Positions 1-8,614 of a stretch of DNA of 64,000 bases are shown here, one piece after another. The position numbers were made by a program, and so were the translations under genes. The number at the start of each line of letters is the position of its first letter. Position 1 is the first letter of the stretch. The stretch is taken from the NCBI RefSeq assembly GCF_946482605.1, contig NZ_CAMLSE010000001.1:248001-312000 (forward strand), written 5' to 3'. The notes under the pieces are model-generated. The model did no database searches and was not told where the DNA came from. It was given only the letters and a program-made list of their open reading frames with translations. The stretch comes from an uncultured Dyadobacter sp. (GTDB lineage Bacteria; Bacteroidota; Bacteroidia; Cytophagales; Spirosomataceae).

Positions 1-1740
1 ATTCAGTACATCCAGTTGTGGATTCCCGATCTCTGCGGAATTAGCCGGGAAAAGGATCTCCTGAGACCTTCTTTCGAGCTTATATGGACTGGTGGCCAGT
101 GTTTTTCTGACCGAGTTCAACAGTTGCGTGTCTTTCGCGGCTACGATTGTTGCCATGGCACGTTCGGGAAAATTGTACCGACCTTTGCTGCGTTCGTAAA
201 AATTCCGCTGTCCGGTCGAATCGGATAGCGAACGCTGCCACACCTGTTCTTCCATAATCTGTGATAGCAATACTCCCTCGCGGATCTCGTTCATCAGGCT
301 GCGGAATTCAGGGCTGCTTTCTTCCAGATGCTCCCTTTCGTAGGCGGCGAGGCTCTCCGTGACATAGTCATCATAGTAATGCCGGAAGAGCACGCTCGGA
401 GAAGTATCTTTGGGTTTGGGTTGCTGTCTTCTTTTGACGTAGTTCAGGAAAGAAAGTGCGTCGTAAGGTTTTTCTCCGATCCGGAACAGGATTATGTTTG
501 CCCAGTCCGCAGTTACCGCACGCTGGTAATCCCATTTGCCTGTGCGCAGGGTGCTGTCGCCTAGGGGCGCGATGAGGTTCCATTGGTCTGCTGCTTCTTG
601 GACAGGGTACTTTTCTCTCAATCTTTTTGCATTAGCCTGCTCGATCACTTTTGCGCGTGAATCGTTGACAACCTTTTTCCGGAGTGTTGGGGCCATATTC
701 GCGAACGTTTCCAGCGGCTTCTTTTCAACCAGACGGATAATATGCCATCCGTACATCGTCAGCACCGGTTTTGAATACGAATTCGCCCGGGTCAGTCCAA
801 ATGCGGCTTCTTCGATTTCAGGCACCATCTGGCCTGTGCCGAAGATTGGCAGCAAGCCCCCATTCTTTCTCGACTCGCTGTCATCCGAGTAATTTGCGGC
901 GACCAGATTCCATTCGTCCCCGTTCTGCAACCGGGTATAGGCCTCTTCGATCCGGGTTTTTGCCGATTCTTTTTGTGCGGCTATGGCAGCAGTGTCCACT
1001 TTTATCATAATATGTGCTACCCGCACCATTCCTCTGTTGGGACGTCGTTCATTCACCTTAATGAGGTGATAGCCGGTTTTGGTGCGCACAGGCTGGGATA
1101 TCTTGCCGACAGCCAATGTATAGGCTGAGGATTCTATTGGATAGAGGGTCTGAAAAGCGGTGAAGTAGCCCAGGTCACCACTGGTAGTCTTAGCCGTAGG
1201 ATCTTTCGAAAACCTGACCGCCATATCTCCGAAATCGGCACCTTCTTCCAGCCTTCCGCGGAGCGAAATGGCAGCCCTGTAAGCTTCCAGCGTATCTGCC
1301 GGGGAGGCGTCTTCCGAAACGCCGACCAGTATATGGGAGGCGCGGACCTCGTACTTCAGACGATTGTAGGCTTCGGTGGTTAGTTTTTCAACGAACGCTT
1401 TGTCGACCAGGTGATTTTTTGCCAACTGGTCGCGATAGGAGGAAATTTCCTCCCGGTAATCGAGCGTGGTGTCTTTTCCTTCGGCTTTCGCTTGAAGGAC
1501 CTTCACCTTCTGATCCGTATAAAGTGGCAGATATTCTTCCGGTGTCAATGGTTTGGCGGAGTCGGAGGCAAATTTGTTCTTGTTGTAAGAGTCCTGGTAT
1601 TCGTCAATGGAGAATTGCTCGTTGCCGATTTCGATGAGGGGTTGGGTTTCGGCGACCGTCTGCACAGGCGGAGCCGAGGTTTTACATGCGGTGACAATGA
1701 AAATCGTAATGAAACCAATATGGAACTGGAATTTGGACAT
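1..1740 (-). CDS. Peptidyl-prolyl cis-trans isomerase lipoprotein (SurA/PrsA-like), 3' end outside window
   Basis: The reading frame opens at 1740 and stays open to base 1, so 580 residues are visible and the C-terminus is missing. The N-terminus is a lipoprotein signal with lipobox IVTAC (Cys19). Two parvulin-type rotamase modules follow: one opening at RASHILVG (about residues 134-225) and one at RVAHIMIK (about 241-350), each with the family's typical GDLGYF / GGLLPIFG and YHLIKV / WHIIRLVE segments. The family catalyses prolyl isomerisation and helps fold outer-membrane proteins in the periplasm. The remaining visible part (350-580) is helical and charged without a domain I can name. A TAACTTTG -7 box lies upstream at 1814-1821. 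Confidence 0.9.
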   Translation of the reverse strand, partial: MSKFQFHIGFITIFIVTACKTSAPPVQTVAETQPLIEIGNEQFSIDEYQDSYNKNKFASDSAKPLTPEEYLPLYTDQKVKVLQAKAEGKDTTLDYREEISSYRDQLAKNHLVDKAFVEKLTTEAYNRLKYEVRASHILVGVSEDASPADTLEAYRAAISLRGRLEEGADFGDMAVRFSKDPTAKTTSGDLGYFTAFQTLYPIESSAYTLAVGKISQPVRTKTGYHLIKVNERRPNRGMVRVAHIMIKVDTAAIAAQKESAKTRIEEAYTRLQNGDEWNLVAANYSDDSESRKNGGLLPIFGTGQMVPEIEEAAFGLTRANSYSKPVLTMYGWHIIRLVEKKPLETFANMAPTLRKKVVNDSRAKVIEQANAKRLREKYPVQEAADQWNLIAPLGDSTLRTGKWDYQRAVTADWANIILFRIGEKPYDALSFLNYVKRRQQPKPKDTSPSVLFRHYYDDYVTESLAAYEREHLEESSPEFRSLMNEIREGVLLSQIMEEQVWQRSLSDSTGQRNFYERSKGRYNFPERAMATIVAAKDTQLLNSVRKTLATSPYKLERRSQEILFPANSAEIGNPQLDVLN

Positions 1741-2085
1741 ATTCGGAAATTGTATTAAGCTATCGGTGCTGCCTTAGTTAACCCGCAATAGCGCTCAAAT
1801 ATTGTAAAGCCAGCAAAGTTAGCCGCTTTCTGGTCAGGAAAAAAAATGCGGGCAGGTATGTGATTTGTCTGTATGAATTTCCCCATTCCAGATCGCACGG
1901 CTAGGGCGATTTGACCCCATTTAAAGCGCGTAATTTTTGTAACTGATTTTAATAAAAAAGCTTATTTACGATATATTATAACTTAAAAAAGATTTAGTGT
2001 TCCAATTGTCATAAAGCTGCCGTTCGGATCAAATTCAGGAATGGTTTTTTAAGAACTTATTCTACAAGATTAACTTCAACGGTAT
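1741..2085. other. Intergenic region with divergent promoters
   Basis: These 345 bases separate two divergent genes. The only element I can support is the minus-strand -7 box at 1814-1821. The part from about 1915 to 2080 is AT-rich and probably holds the promoter of the plus-strand gene, but no exact TAnnTTTG match is present there. No ORF or RNA gene seen. Confidence 0.5.
1814..1821 (-). promoter_or_regulatory. Bacteroidota -7 promoter box (TAACTTTG) for the PPIase gene
   Basis: The minus strand reads TAACTTTG, an exact match to TAnnTTTG, 74 bases before the start codon at 1740. No clear TTTG -33 box is seen at the expected distance. Confidence 0.45.
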
Positions 2086-2568
2086 ATGGAAGCGAGCAAC
2101 GGAAATGAGTTCATTCAACTGATACGCTCATTGTGGAATGAGCAGAAAACGAGAGAGATCCTATATCTGGAAGCCTTGAAAAAAGACGGCATGGGCCCGT
2201 TCCGCCGCTTACTGAGCCAGGGGCATGTCAGCGCCGTTTTGTTTCAGAAAGAAATAAGGGCGATTTATGATTATTTCAAATGCTTTTTGAATGATCATGA
2301 ACTCGCCGAATACAATCATATTTCCGCTCATGCTTCACTGCTGCTACTGGAAAACGCCAGGGAAAAAGAAGAAGTAGCGTCTTGTCTGAAGAAGATAGAG
2401 GCGGCTGTCATTCAGCTTTATAAAGGTGTCAGGAGTTACCTTGAAAGGGAACCGGAGGCCCGGCGCCTGGTGGATGAACACCTGAGCCGAACCTCCGAAT
2501 TTTACGATATGCTGTGTAAACTCGAGGCCGGTGGCCGACGTAGTTTTGGCCTGACCGCAGCCGCCTGA
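2086..2568 (+). CDS. DUF2383/PA2169-like four-helix protein
   Basis: This 160-residue soluble protein has no signal peptide or membrane segment. It is almost wholly helical and its pattern (an RLLSQ...FQKEI helix, then a helix of charged residues ending in LKKIEAAVIQLYKGV) resembles the ferritin-like DUF2383 family, whose role is poorly known and sometimes stress-related. It is monocistronic: the next gene is convergent and its stop codon abuts this one (2568/2569). No terminator hairpin separates the two, so transcripts may overlap. Family assignment rests on helix pattern alone, so it is tentative. Confidence 0.6.
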   Translation: MEASNGNEFIQLIRSLWNEQKTREILYLEALKKDGMGPFRRLLSQGHVSAVLFQKEIRAIYDYFKCFLNDHELAEYNHISAHASLLLLENAREKEEVASCLKKIEAAVIQLYKGVRSYLEREPEARRLVDEHLSRTSEFYDMLCKLEAGGRRSFGLTAAA

Positions 2569-2958
2569 TCAGATTTCATACAGTTCAATCGGCAACTCGT
2601 CCGGATCTGCAAAAAAAGTAAACTTCTTCCCTGTAAACTCGTCTACTCGAACCGGTTCAGGGAAAATACCCTTGGCATTCAAATCCGAAATAGCGACTTC
2701 GACGTCGGATACTTTGAATGCAATGTGTCTCAACCCGCACGCTTCCGGGCGGGACACGCGGGGAGGGGGGGCAGGGAAGGAGAATAGCTCGATACAATAC
2801 TGTCCATTGAGCGAAAGGTCCAGTTTGTACGACCCACGTCCTTCACGATACACTTCGCGGTCTATATTGAATCCCAGAATTTCCGTGTAAAATCGTTTCG
2901 ACTTCTCGTAGTCGGAGCAAATGATGGCGATGTGATGTATGGCCTGTAAATGCAGCAT
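2569..2958 (-). CDS. VOC-family (glyoxalase-fold) protein
   Basis: A 129-residue vicinal-oxygen-chelate protein close to the YaeR / gloxylase-I-like group. Metal-ligand positions are visible: IHHIAI at the start, the acidic ELFSF in the middle, LRHIAFKV opening the second beta-alpha-beta-beta-beta unit and PIELYE at the end. I chose the ATG at 2958 because the family begins just before IHHIAI; an upstream ATG at 2988 would add ten non-conserved residues. VOC proteins are metal-dependent isomerases, lyases or dioxygenases; the substrate cannot be told from sequence. It is convergent with the DUF2383-like gene and lies 45 bases before the stop of the DUF5009 gene's start-side neighbour region, reading in the same direction as DUF5009. 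Confidence 0.88.
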   Translation of the reverse strand: MLHLQAIHHIAIICSDYEKSKRFYTEILGFNIDREVYREGRGSYKLDLSLNGQYCIELFSFPAPPPRVSRPEACGLRHIAFKVSDVEVAISDLNAKGIFPEPVRVDEFTGKKFTFFADPDELPIELYEI

Positions 2959-3003
2959 ATCGGAGACAATTTTTGAAAGTATCCCCAAATATAGAACAGC
3001 CGG

Positions 3004-4194
3004 TCAGATCTTGATGAAAATCTTCTTGTTGTACATCCAACGCAGGATCAGCCACTCGGTTAGCAGGATCAACGCACCGCTTACGAGCGAGCTATATGCC
3101 TCCCCGAATACAGAGTCATAGTTTTGCCCCAGATGGATTTTGAAAGATTCCCGTATAAAACTGCCGAATCCATCGGCGATCACGTAGGCGGCGATGGAGT
3201 TGGTCCCGATCACTATCAGCGGGAAAAACCAAGGCTTGTTGTCTTTTACATCAACCACAAAATAGAAGGCGGAAAGCAGCAAAAAAGCACAGCCGCCACT
3301 GAAAAGCGTCCAGGCAGGTGTCCAGATGCGTTTCACAATGGGATTGAGTCCGGTAAAATGAAGTAGCAAAGCGAGGACGAAAAGCATTACCGCCGTAATC
3401 GCAAAGCGTTTTAGGAGTTCGACCGACGACGTTGCCGATTTTAACCACTGCCCCGCAATTAAACCCAGTATCATTGTTCCCAATGTGGGAATAAAGCTGG
3501 TTGTGCTGTAACCGCCGCCATTGAACTGGAATGGTTTCTCGCGTGGGAACAGGTTCATAAACCACCGGTCAAATGCCCATGCTGCATTGGTATTTTTGTT
3601 CCAATGCGCTGCAAAACCCCTCAGGTTGTGCTCCCAGTCTGCCGTCGTGCCGGTTTGTGACCAGTCAAAACCCTGGCCGGGGAGCGGATACAACGCAAAT
3701 ACGGCGGCATAGCCTACGAGAATAATGCATAATGCGCCCCATTGAATTTTTTCAGAGGTGAATCCCAATGCAAAAAGGATCGGGTAGCCCATACCTATTT
3801 GCGTCAGCGTATCTTCAAATGTAAAATTGGTTTGCTCCGAATGCATCGACCGGAGGAAAATGCCCAGCAATATCAGGATCAGGGATCTTCGAATCGTGTG
3901 TAGCCACATGATTGCCGTGGACTGATTTTTGCTCGAACGGCTCGCCATCGAGTAAGGAAGCGCCACGCCCACAAGGAATGAAAAAGACGGCTGAATGAGA
4001 TCGTGCAATGAGCATCCCACCCAGGGGACATGACTTTGATGAAAATCCAAGAAAGCCCAGAAGGCACTATCGGGAAATGCTTCGGCCACCCGGCCGTACC
4101 GCAGCACTTCGACCATCATCAGGAACATTACAAATCCACGATAAGCGTCCACAGACGACACACGTTGAGGCGGCAGGGTAGTAGTTTCTTTCAA
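3004..4194 (-). CDS. DUF5009 / HGSNAT-like membrane acyltransferase
   Basis: 396 residues with about ten membrane segments. The N-terminal signature SVDAYRGFVMFLMM followed by an FLDFHQSHVPWVG segment and DLIQPSFSFLVGVALP is typical of the DUF5009/DUF1624 group, bacterial relatives of lysosomal heparan-alpha-glucosaminide N-acetyltransferase. The conserved His in the HQSH segment matches the family's proposed acyl-carrying or catalytic His. The family probably moves an acetyl group across the inner membrane to a sugar, but the acceptor is unknown. The gene reads in the same direction as the GMC operon upstream yet is cut off from it by a strong hairpin terminator at 4271-4293, so it is likely transcribed alone. 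Confidence 0.85.
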   Translation of the reverse strand: MKETTTLPPQRVSSVDAYRGFVMFLMMVEVLRYGRVAEAFPDSAFWAFLDFHQSHVPWVGCSLHDLIQPSFSFLVGVALPYSMASRSSKNQSTAIMWLHTIRRSLILILLGIFLRSMHSEQTNFTFEDTLTQIGMGYPILFALGFTSEKIQWGALCIILVGYAAVFALYPLPGQGFDWSQTGTTADWEHNLRGFAAHWNKNTNAAWAFDRWFMNLFPREKPFQFNGGGYSTTSFIPTLGTMILGLIAGQWLKSATSSVELLKRFAITAVMLFVLALLLHFTGLNPIVKRIWTPAWTLFSGGCAFLLLSAFYFVVDVKDNKPWFFPLIVIGTNSIAAYVIADGFGSFIRESFKIHLGQNYDSVFGEAYSSLVSGALILLTEWLILRWMYNKKIFIKI

Positions 4195-4270
4195 AACAAT
4201 GCGGTTTAGGGGAATGGTTACCTGGAATACTGATAAATGACCTGAAAGGGTTACACCCCAAAAGAAAAAA

Positions 4271-4298
4271 CCTCGCAGGATTTACCTGCGAGGTTTTT
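4271..4298 (-). terminator. Rho-independent terminator after the GMC gene
   Basis: Nine-base perfect stem (CCTCGCAGG / CCTGCGAGG, loop ATTTA) with an A-run on the left and a T-run on the right, so it can work in both directions. It lies 25 bases past the GMC stop codon on the minus strand. Confidence 0.85.
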
Positions 4299-4322
4299 AT
4301 GGGAATCCTGGGCAAATGCCCG

Positions 4323-6041
4323 TTACACATTCATTTTTTTCAACTCCTTTACCGCATGGTCAGCCGCGCGCGCAGTCATGGCCATATACGTCAGCGACGG
4401 GTTTACGCATGACGCCGAGGTCATGAAGGATCCGTCCGTTACGTACACGTTTTCAGCGCCCCAAACCTGGTTATGTTTGTTCAATACAGAAGTTTTAGCG
4501 TCGTTACCCATCCGGGCAGTACCCATTTCGTGGATACCAATGCCGGGATGCTTGGACTCGTCGTTGTATGGAGTTACATTTTTCAAGCCGGCTGCTTCAA
4601 GCATTTCGGCAGCGTCGTTCATCATATCCTGACGCATTTTTTTCTCATTGTCGCCGTAAGCAGCATCAAAGACGACGATCGGAAGCCCCCACTTATCTTT
4701 CTTGGTAGGGTGCAGTGTGAACCTGTTTTTTCCGTCCGGGATCATCTCTCCGAAACCGCCCAGGTTCATGCTCCAGCCGCCTGGCTGCGATATCGATTTC
4801 TTGAAGTCGGCTCCGAAGCCATCCGTTCCGACACCACGTCCCCAGCTTTCGCGGCTGGCTCCGCCCTGGTAGCCGAATCCGCGGATATAGTCGCGTTTGT
4901 CGGTGCCCCAGTTGCGGTAGCGCGGTACGTAGATACCGTTGGCACGGCGCCCGAAATAGTATTTGTCTTCAAAACCTTCCATGTCGCCCCGGGCACCTAC
5001 CGCGAGGTGGTGGTCCATAATATTGCGGCCAAGCTGGTCGCTGTCATTTCCAAGTCCATTCGGGAAGCGCTTGGATTTGGAGTTCATCATGATAGACGAG
5101 GAAGCAATGGCCGAGGCGTTCAGGAAAATGATTTTGGCAAAATATTCCTTTGTTTCCAGCGTGTTCTGGTTAATCACCCTTACGCCGGTAGCTTTGTTAA
5201 GCTTATCGTCGAAGATTACTTCCGACACGATTGTATCAGGTAGTAATGTCAGGTTGCCAGTCTTCTGAGCCGCGGGCAATGTTGCCGCCTGGGTACTGAA
5301 ATAACCTCCGTATGGACATCCGCGCATACACATGTTGCGGAACTGGCAAGCGGCACGTCCCAACTCGGTATGGAATGGCTGCGGTTGTGTAAGGTGCGCT
5401 GCACGCCCCATGATGACATGGCGGCCAGCGAATTTCTTCTCAACTTCACCTTTCACGTGTTTTTCAACGCAGTTCATTTGCATCGGGGGCAGGTAGTTCC
5501 CATCGGGAAGCACATCCAGGCCATCTTTCGCACCGCTGATCCCAGCAAACTTCTCCACGTAGTCGTACCATGGAGCAATTTCAGCGTATCGAACCGGCCA
5601 GTCGACGCCCACGCCATCCTTTGCATTGGCTTCGAAATCGAGCGCATTCAGACGGTAGCTCTGGCGTCCCCATAGCAATGAGCGGCCACCGACGTGGTAA
5701 GCACGGATCCAGTCGAATTTGCGCGTTTCGTCGTAGGGATTTTCCTTGTCGTTTTCGAAAAGATACCGGTGTTCTTCATTGGCGGTATAGCCTGTGCGCA
5801 TGCCGGCCCAGTACTCTTCTTTGGCCTGTGTTGTGACACGCCCGCGGTGTTCAAGTTCCCAGGGAGCTAGTGTTGCCGTCTTATAGTCAACAATATGCTT
5901 GATGTCTCTGCCTCTTTCCAGCATCAGGACTTTCAATCCTTTTTCCGTCAATTCCTTCGCGGCCCATCCGCCGCTGATTCCCGAACCAACCACTATGGCA
6001 TCATAAGTGGCCTGTTTTGTTGCTTTTAAGTTCAGATTCAT
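4323..6041 (-). CDS. GMC-family oxidoreductase (gluconate dehydrogenase-like large subunit)
   Basis: A 572-residue flavoprotein. The N-terminal FAD-binding Rossmann motif is VVGSGISGGWAAKEL (about 16-31) and the C-terminal GMC substrate domain ends with the usual catalytic pair: His504 in HEMGTARMG and Asn547 in CVNPS. A Cys-rich loop CQFRNMCMRGCPYGG in the middle is typical of gluconate-2-dehydrogenase and related alpha subunits, which pass electrons to cytochromes. There is no signal peptide of its own; family members of this type are carried out of the cell by the small subunit, here the upstream gene (60 bases away). Probably oxidises a sugar or polyol in the periplasm; substrate unknown. 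No cytochrome subunit is encoded nearby. Confidence 0.93.
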   Translation of the reverse strand: MNLNLKATKQATYDAIVVGSGISGGWAAKELTEKGLKVLMLERGRDIKHIVDYKTATLAPWELEHRGRVTTQAKEEYWAGMRTGYTANEEHRYLFENDKENPYDETRKFDWIRAYHVGGRSLLWGRQSYRLNALDFEANAKDGVGVDWPVRYAEIAPWYDYVEKFAGISGAKDGLDVLPDGNYLPPMQMNCVEKHVKGEVEKKFAGRHVIMGRAAHLTQPQPFHTELGRAACQFRNMCMRGCPYGGYFSTQAATLPAAQKTGNLTLLPDTIVSEVIFDDKLNKATGVRVINQNTLETKEYFAKIIFLNASAIASSSIMMNSKSKRFPNGLGNDSDQLGRNIMDHHLAVGARGDMEGFEDKYYFGRRANGIYVPRYRNWGTDKRDYIRGFGYQGGASRESWGRGVGTDGFGADFKKSISQPGGWSMNLGGFGEMIPDGKNRFTLHPTKKDKWGLPIVVFDAAYGDNEKKMRQDMMNDAAEMLEAAGLKNVTPYNDESKHPGIGIHEMGTARMGNDAKTSVLNKHNQVWGAENVYVTDGSFMTSASCVNPSLTYMAMTARAADHAVKELKKMNV

Positions 6042-6101
6042 GATGAATATTCGTCAATATTTTTAAATAGGGCCGCTATCGGCCGATTAGGGTTCGCAGG
6101 A

Positions 6102-6701
6102 TTACATTGCCCAGGCTTTCTGGCCTGGTTTCAGGTCAATGCAGCCATCGTACCGGCCAGGAACGGCCACATATTCCAACGACTGGGTCGCACCCGGTTC
6201 CGAAGTAAAATAACCCAGCAATGTCAGTTCTTTCATCAACCGGAAGAATGGCACGCCGGCATCGGTGTATTCCTTGCCTGCTTCCGTATATTTTTTCTTT
6301 TCTTCCCCTGCTTTGGCAAGCTCGTCTTTGGCAGCCGTTTCCATTTCTTTCAGGATGGCGGTTTGTTCTTCGGGCTTGGCTTTGAGGAAATCCTTTTTCT
6401 CTAGTTCCGACAAGCCTTTGCTGAAGCTGTCCTGATCCTTGGCTGCGTAGCAATCTTTCAGCATCATTTCAATGAACTCGCCTACTTTTGCATCCTTGGC
6501 CCCGGGAGTATCGGTTTTAGGAATAATGATCTCCGCCACTTCCGAAACCAGCGCCTTGCGGTCTGCCGAAAACGGGAAAGTTATTGCTGAGGAGCTTTCT
6601 GTCGACGACTTACAGCCTTCCAGAAAAGCCAGCATGGTGGGCGCGGAAAGTGTGCCACCCATTAACAGTGCCACACGACCAAGGGCATCACGTCTTTTCA
6701 T
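6102..6701 (-). CDS. Gluconate 2-dehydrogenase subunit 3-family protein
   Basis: 199 residues. It starts with a twin-arginine-like signal (KRRDALGR followed by a hydrophobic run) ending in a lipobox-like LEGC (Cys30), so it is exported and perhaps lipid-anchored. The mature part carries the subunit-3 pattern: ALVSEVAEIIIPKTDTPGA near residue 50 and the C-terminal LLGYFTSEPGATQSLEY block. Subunit 3 is known to escort the GMC flavoprotein subunit through the Tat system. The downstream GMC gene is in the same direction with a 60-base gap, so the two form an operon closed by the terminator at 4271-4298. Confidence 0.9.
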   Translation of the reverse strand: MKRRDALGRVALLMGGTLSAPTMLAFLEGCKSSTESSSAITFPFSADRKALVSEVAEIIIPKTDTPGAKDAKVGEFIEMMLKDCYAAKDQDSFSKGLSELEKKDFLKAKPEEQTAILKEMETAAKDELAKAGEEKKKYTEAGKEYTDAGVPFFRLMKELTLLGYFTSEPGATQSLEYVAVPGRYDGCIDLKPGQKAWAM

Positions 6702-6934
6702 CTGATATACTTAATATAGGTTAACAATCCAAAGTGTAATAATACATTTGATTAGTGCAATTTTGAATAGCCTGCTAATTTATGAAATATTCTCAGTTTT
6801 TGAATTGTTAGAATGATTCTATATAGACTCAAAAACCGTATTCGGCTATGTCAGAGTGTGGTCGGAGGGATTAAATTTCCATTAAATGTCACCAGCGAAT
6901 TCGTAAAGACAGTCACTGCCGGTAAGCCAACGCT

Positions 6935-7990
6935 TCACAGAACCATTAAATTGCAGCCGCGGATATCTGAATTGTCGAAGCGGCCCATTACATAGAATGT
7001 CCCCCGCTTTTCCCCGAATCGTCCCAGGTCCTGCGTTTCAATAAAAGAGCATGTGTCCAGATTTGCCAGGTCGACTACATTGATGCCGCCCGTTTTCAAA
7101 GACCCCGAATGATAGTCGCTGAGCGCAAAGGGATCGTTGATATCCCTCAGCAGGATGCGCATCGAATAACCGGGAGAGAACAGCCCGGAACCGTGAGAAT
7201 AGCCCTGAGACAGTAGTTCAGTCATTCCGTATTCGGAATGGATGACCGGAACCCCGAGGCTACCGGTCAGTATGTCGTGCACCTCCTCCCGGAGAAGCTC
7301 CTTTCTGCGACCTTTCATGCCGCCCGTGTCCATGACGGTCAGGTGCGGGATGTCACGCAGAAATGACAAATCATAGCGTCCCTCTGCCAGGTCCAGCAGG
7401 GCGAACGTGACACCCAGCAGCAATATACCCTTTCCATCAGGGTGATCGGCCATGTATTTCAGGTTGTGCAGCATTTCATCCGTATTGTTCAGATAGAACC
7501 CCGAGAACTCGGAGGCGCTCTCCTCAATAAAATGTTGCATCATATACACGAGCGAAGAATTGTTTCGTTCAAGGTATGACGGTAGCAAAGCCAGAATGTG
7601 GAAATGGTTCAGATCACCATAGCTTTGCTGGAAAATACGATAGGAAACCGCTTTGTAAAGTGGCTCATCATATAAATGGTGACTGCTGGTTGCCTGCCCG
7701 GTAGTTCCGCTGCTCTGGAAAACAACCGATGCGTTTGTTGAATGGCCCGTGGCGACACGATGGCTTTTGAAGAACTGAATAGGAAGGAAAGGGACTTGAG
7801 TCAGTGCAGTTATATTTGCCGGAACGACACCGAGATGTTGAATGTAGGACCGGTACACGTCGTTATATTCCGCCTGATAACGGAAAATCCGGAGAGCCAG
7901 CGCTTCAAAATCGGCCGGTTCGACAGTTACGATCTGCTCCCGGAGAGCCCCCCGTATTTCAGCAATAGTTTTGTTGTTTTGAAATTCCAA
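6935..7990 (-). CDS. LuxE/PaaK-type acyl-protein synthetase-like protein
   Basis: 351 residues, cytoplasmic, no membrane segment. The adenylate-forming signature is visible as VVFQSSGTTGQATS (about 88-101), and an MDTGGMKGRR block and HSEYGMTELLSQGYS follow, as in LuxE and related phenylacetate-CoA-ligase-like enzymes. LuxE itself activates fatty acids for the bioluminescence reductase, but there is no luxC, luxD or luxAB here, so this is one of the orphan LuxE-domain proteins found in Bacteroidota, often of unknown role. It may activate an acyl group for transfer to a protein or carrier. Divergent from two lipoprotein genes; its promoter box overlaps theirs. Confidence 0.75.
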   Translation of the reverse strand: MEFQNNKTIAEIRGALREQIVTVEPADFEALALRIFRYQAEYNDVYRSYIQHLGVVPANITALTQVPFLPIQFFKSHRVATGHSTNASVVFQSSGTTGQATSSHHLYDEPLYKAVSYRIFQQSYGDLNHFHILALLPSYLERNNSSLVYMMQHFIEESASEFSGFYLNNTDEMLHNLKYMADHPDGKGILLLGVTFALLDLAEGRYDLSFLRDIPHLTVMDTGGMKGRRKELLREEVHDILTGSLGVPVIHSEYGMTELLSQGYSHGSGLFSPGYSMRILLRDINDPFALSDYHSGSLKTGGINVVDLANLDTCSFIETQDLGRFGEKRGTFYVMGRFDNSDIRGCNLMVL

Positions 7991-8019
7991 TCCTGTTACT
8001 TTCGTAGGTAGTAAAAAAG

Positions 8020-8027
8020 CAAAGTTA
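8020..8027 (-). promoter_or_regulatory. -7 promoter box (TAACTTTG) for the LuxE-like gene
   Basis: Minus strand reads TAACTTTG, 30 bases before the start codon at 7990. A plus-strand TAGTTTTG at 7966-7973 could serve the divergent lipoprotein gene, which would make the two promoters overlap. Confidence 0.45.
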
Positions 8028-8041
8028 AAAATAGAAGTGAT

Positions 8042-8569
8042 ATGAAGGTGAAAGTTTCCCTGTTCATCATGTTGGCCGTTGCAGCGGCGGGATGTGTAGA
8101 TATTCCCGATTTCAGTGATACGCCGCGAATTGATTACAATGGGGTTTCACAGTCAACCGAGGTCAATGACTCCACCGGTAAAAAGGTGCGGGAGAATGTG
8201 GTCATTACCGTTGATTTTGAAGACGGCGATGGCGACCTGGGGGCGTCGGCACAGGAACGGTCCGATTCCAGCTTCCTGCGCCCTTACGGGAACTGGGGAA
8301 ATTATGAACTGATCACCGCTCGCCGTGAAGCCAATGGGAAGTGGACTGAATCCATTCTGGCGGAAGATCAGTTCAAATGGATGCCCATCCTGAAACCGGA
8401 CGGCAAACCAGGCCCCATCAAAGGTAAGCTGGATCTTAATACGAGCTTCCTGTATGGTAACAGCACCGTGCCTATCTGGGTCAGATTTAAAGTTCGCATC
8501 CGGGATCGTGCATTGCGCGTGAGTAATCAGATCCAAACGGATAGTATCCAGGTGCCAGGTTATCGTTAA
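8042..8569 (+). CDS. Hypothetical lipoprotein with Asp-rich motif (copy 1)
   Basis: 175 residues with a lipoprotein signal ending in AAAGC (Cys18). The mature protein has an acidic motif DFEDGDGDLG (about 60-69), then GNWGNYEL, KGKLDLN and KVRIRDRAL, and ends in PGYR. I do not know a function; acidic DGDGD-type motifs near the start of Bacteroidota lipoproteins often sit in a beta-sandwich and may bind calcium. The gene after it is a clear paralogue with the same motif order, 45 bases downstream, so the two arose by tandem duplication and are probably co-transcribed. Confidence 0.75.
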   Translation: MKVKVSLFIMLAVAAAGCVDIPDFSDTPRIDYNGVSQSTEVNDSTGKKVRENVVITVDFEDGDGDLGASAQERSDSSFLRPYGNWGNYELITARREANGKWTESILAEDQFKWMPILKPDGKPGPIKGKLDLNTSFLYGNSTVPIWVRFKVRIRDRALRVSNQIQTDSIQVPGYR

Positions 8570-8614
8570 ATGGAGTAGCCGACACTGCACAACGCTATTT
8601 TAACACATAATGCC

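Noticed and set aside
4473..5243. Plus-strand 256-residue open frame
   Set aside because: Antisense of the GMC oxidoreductase, which carries the full set of FAD and catalytic motifs.
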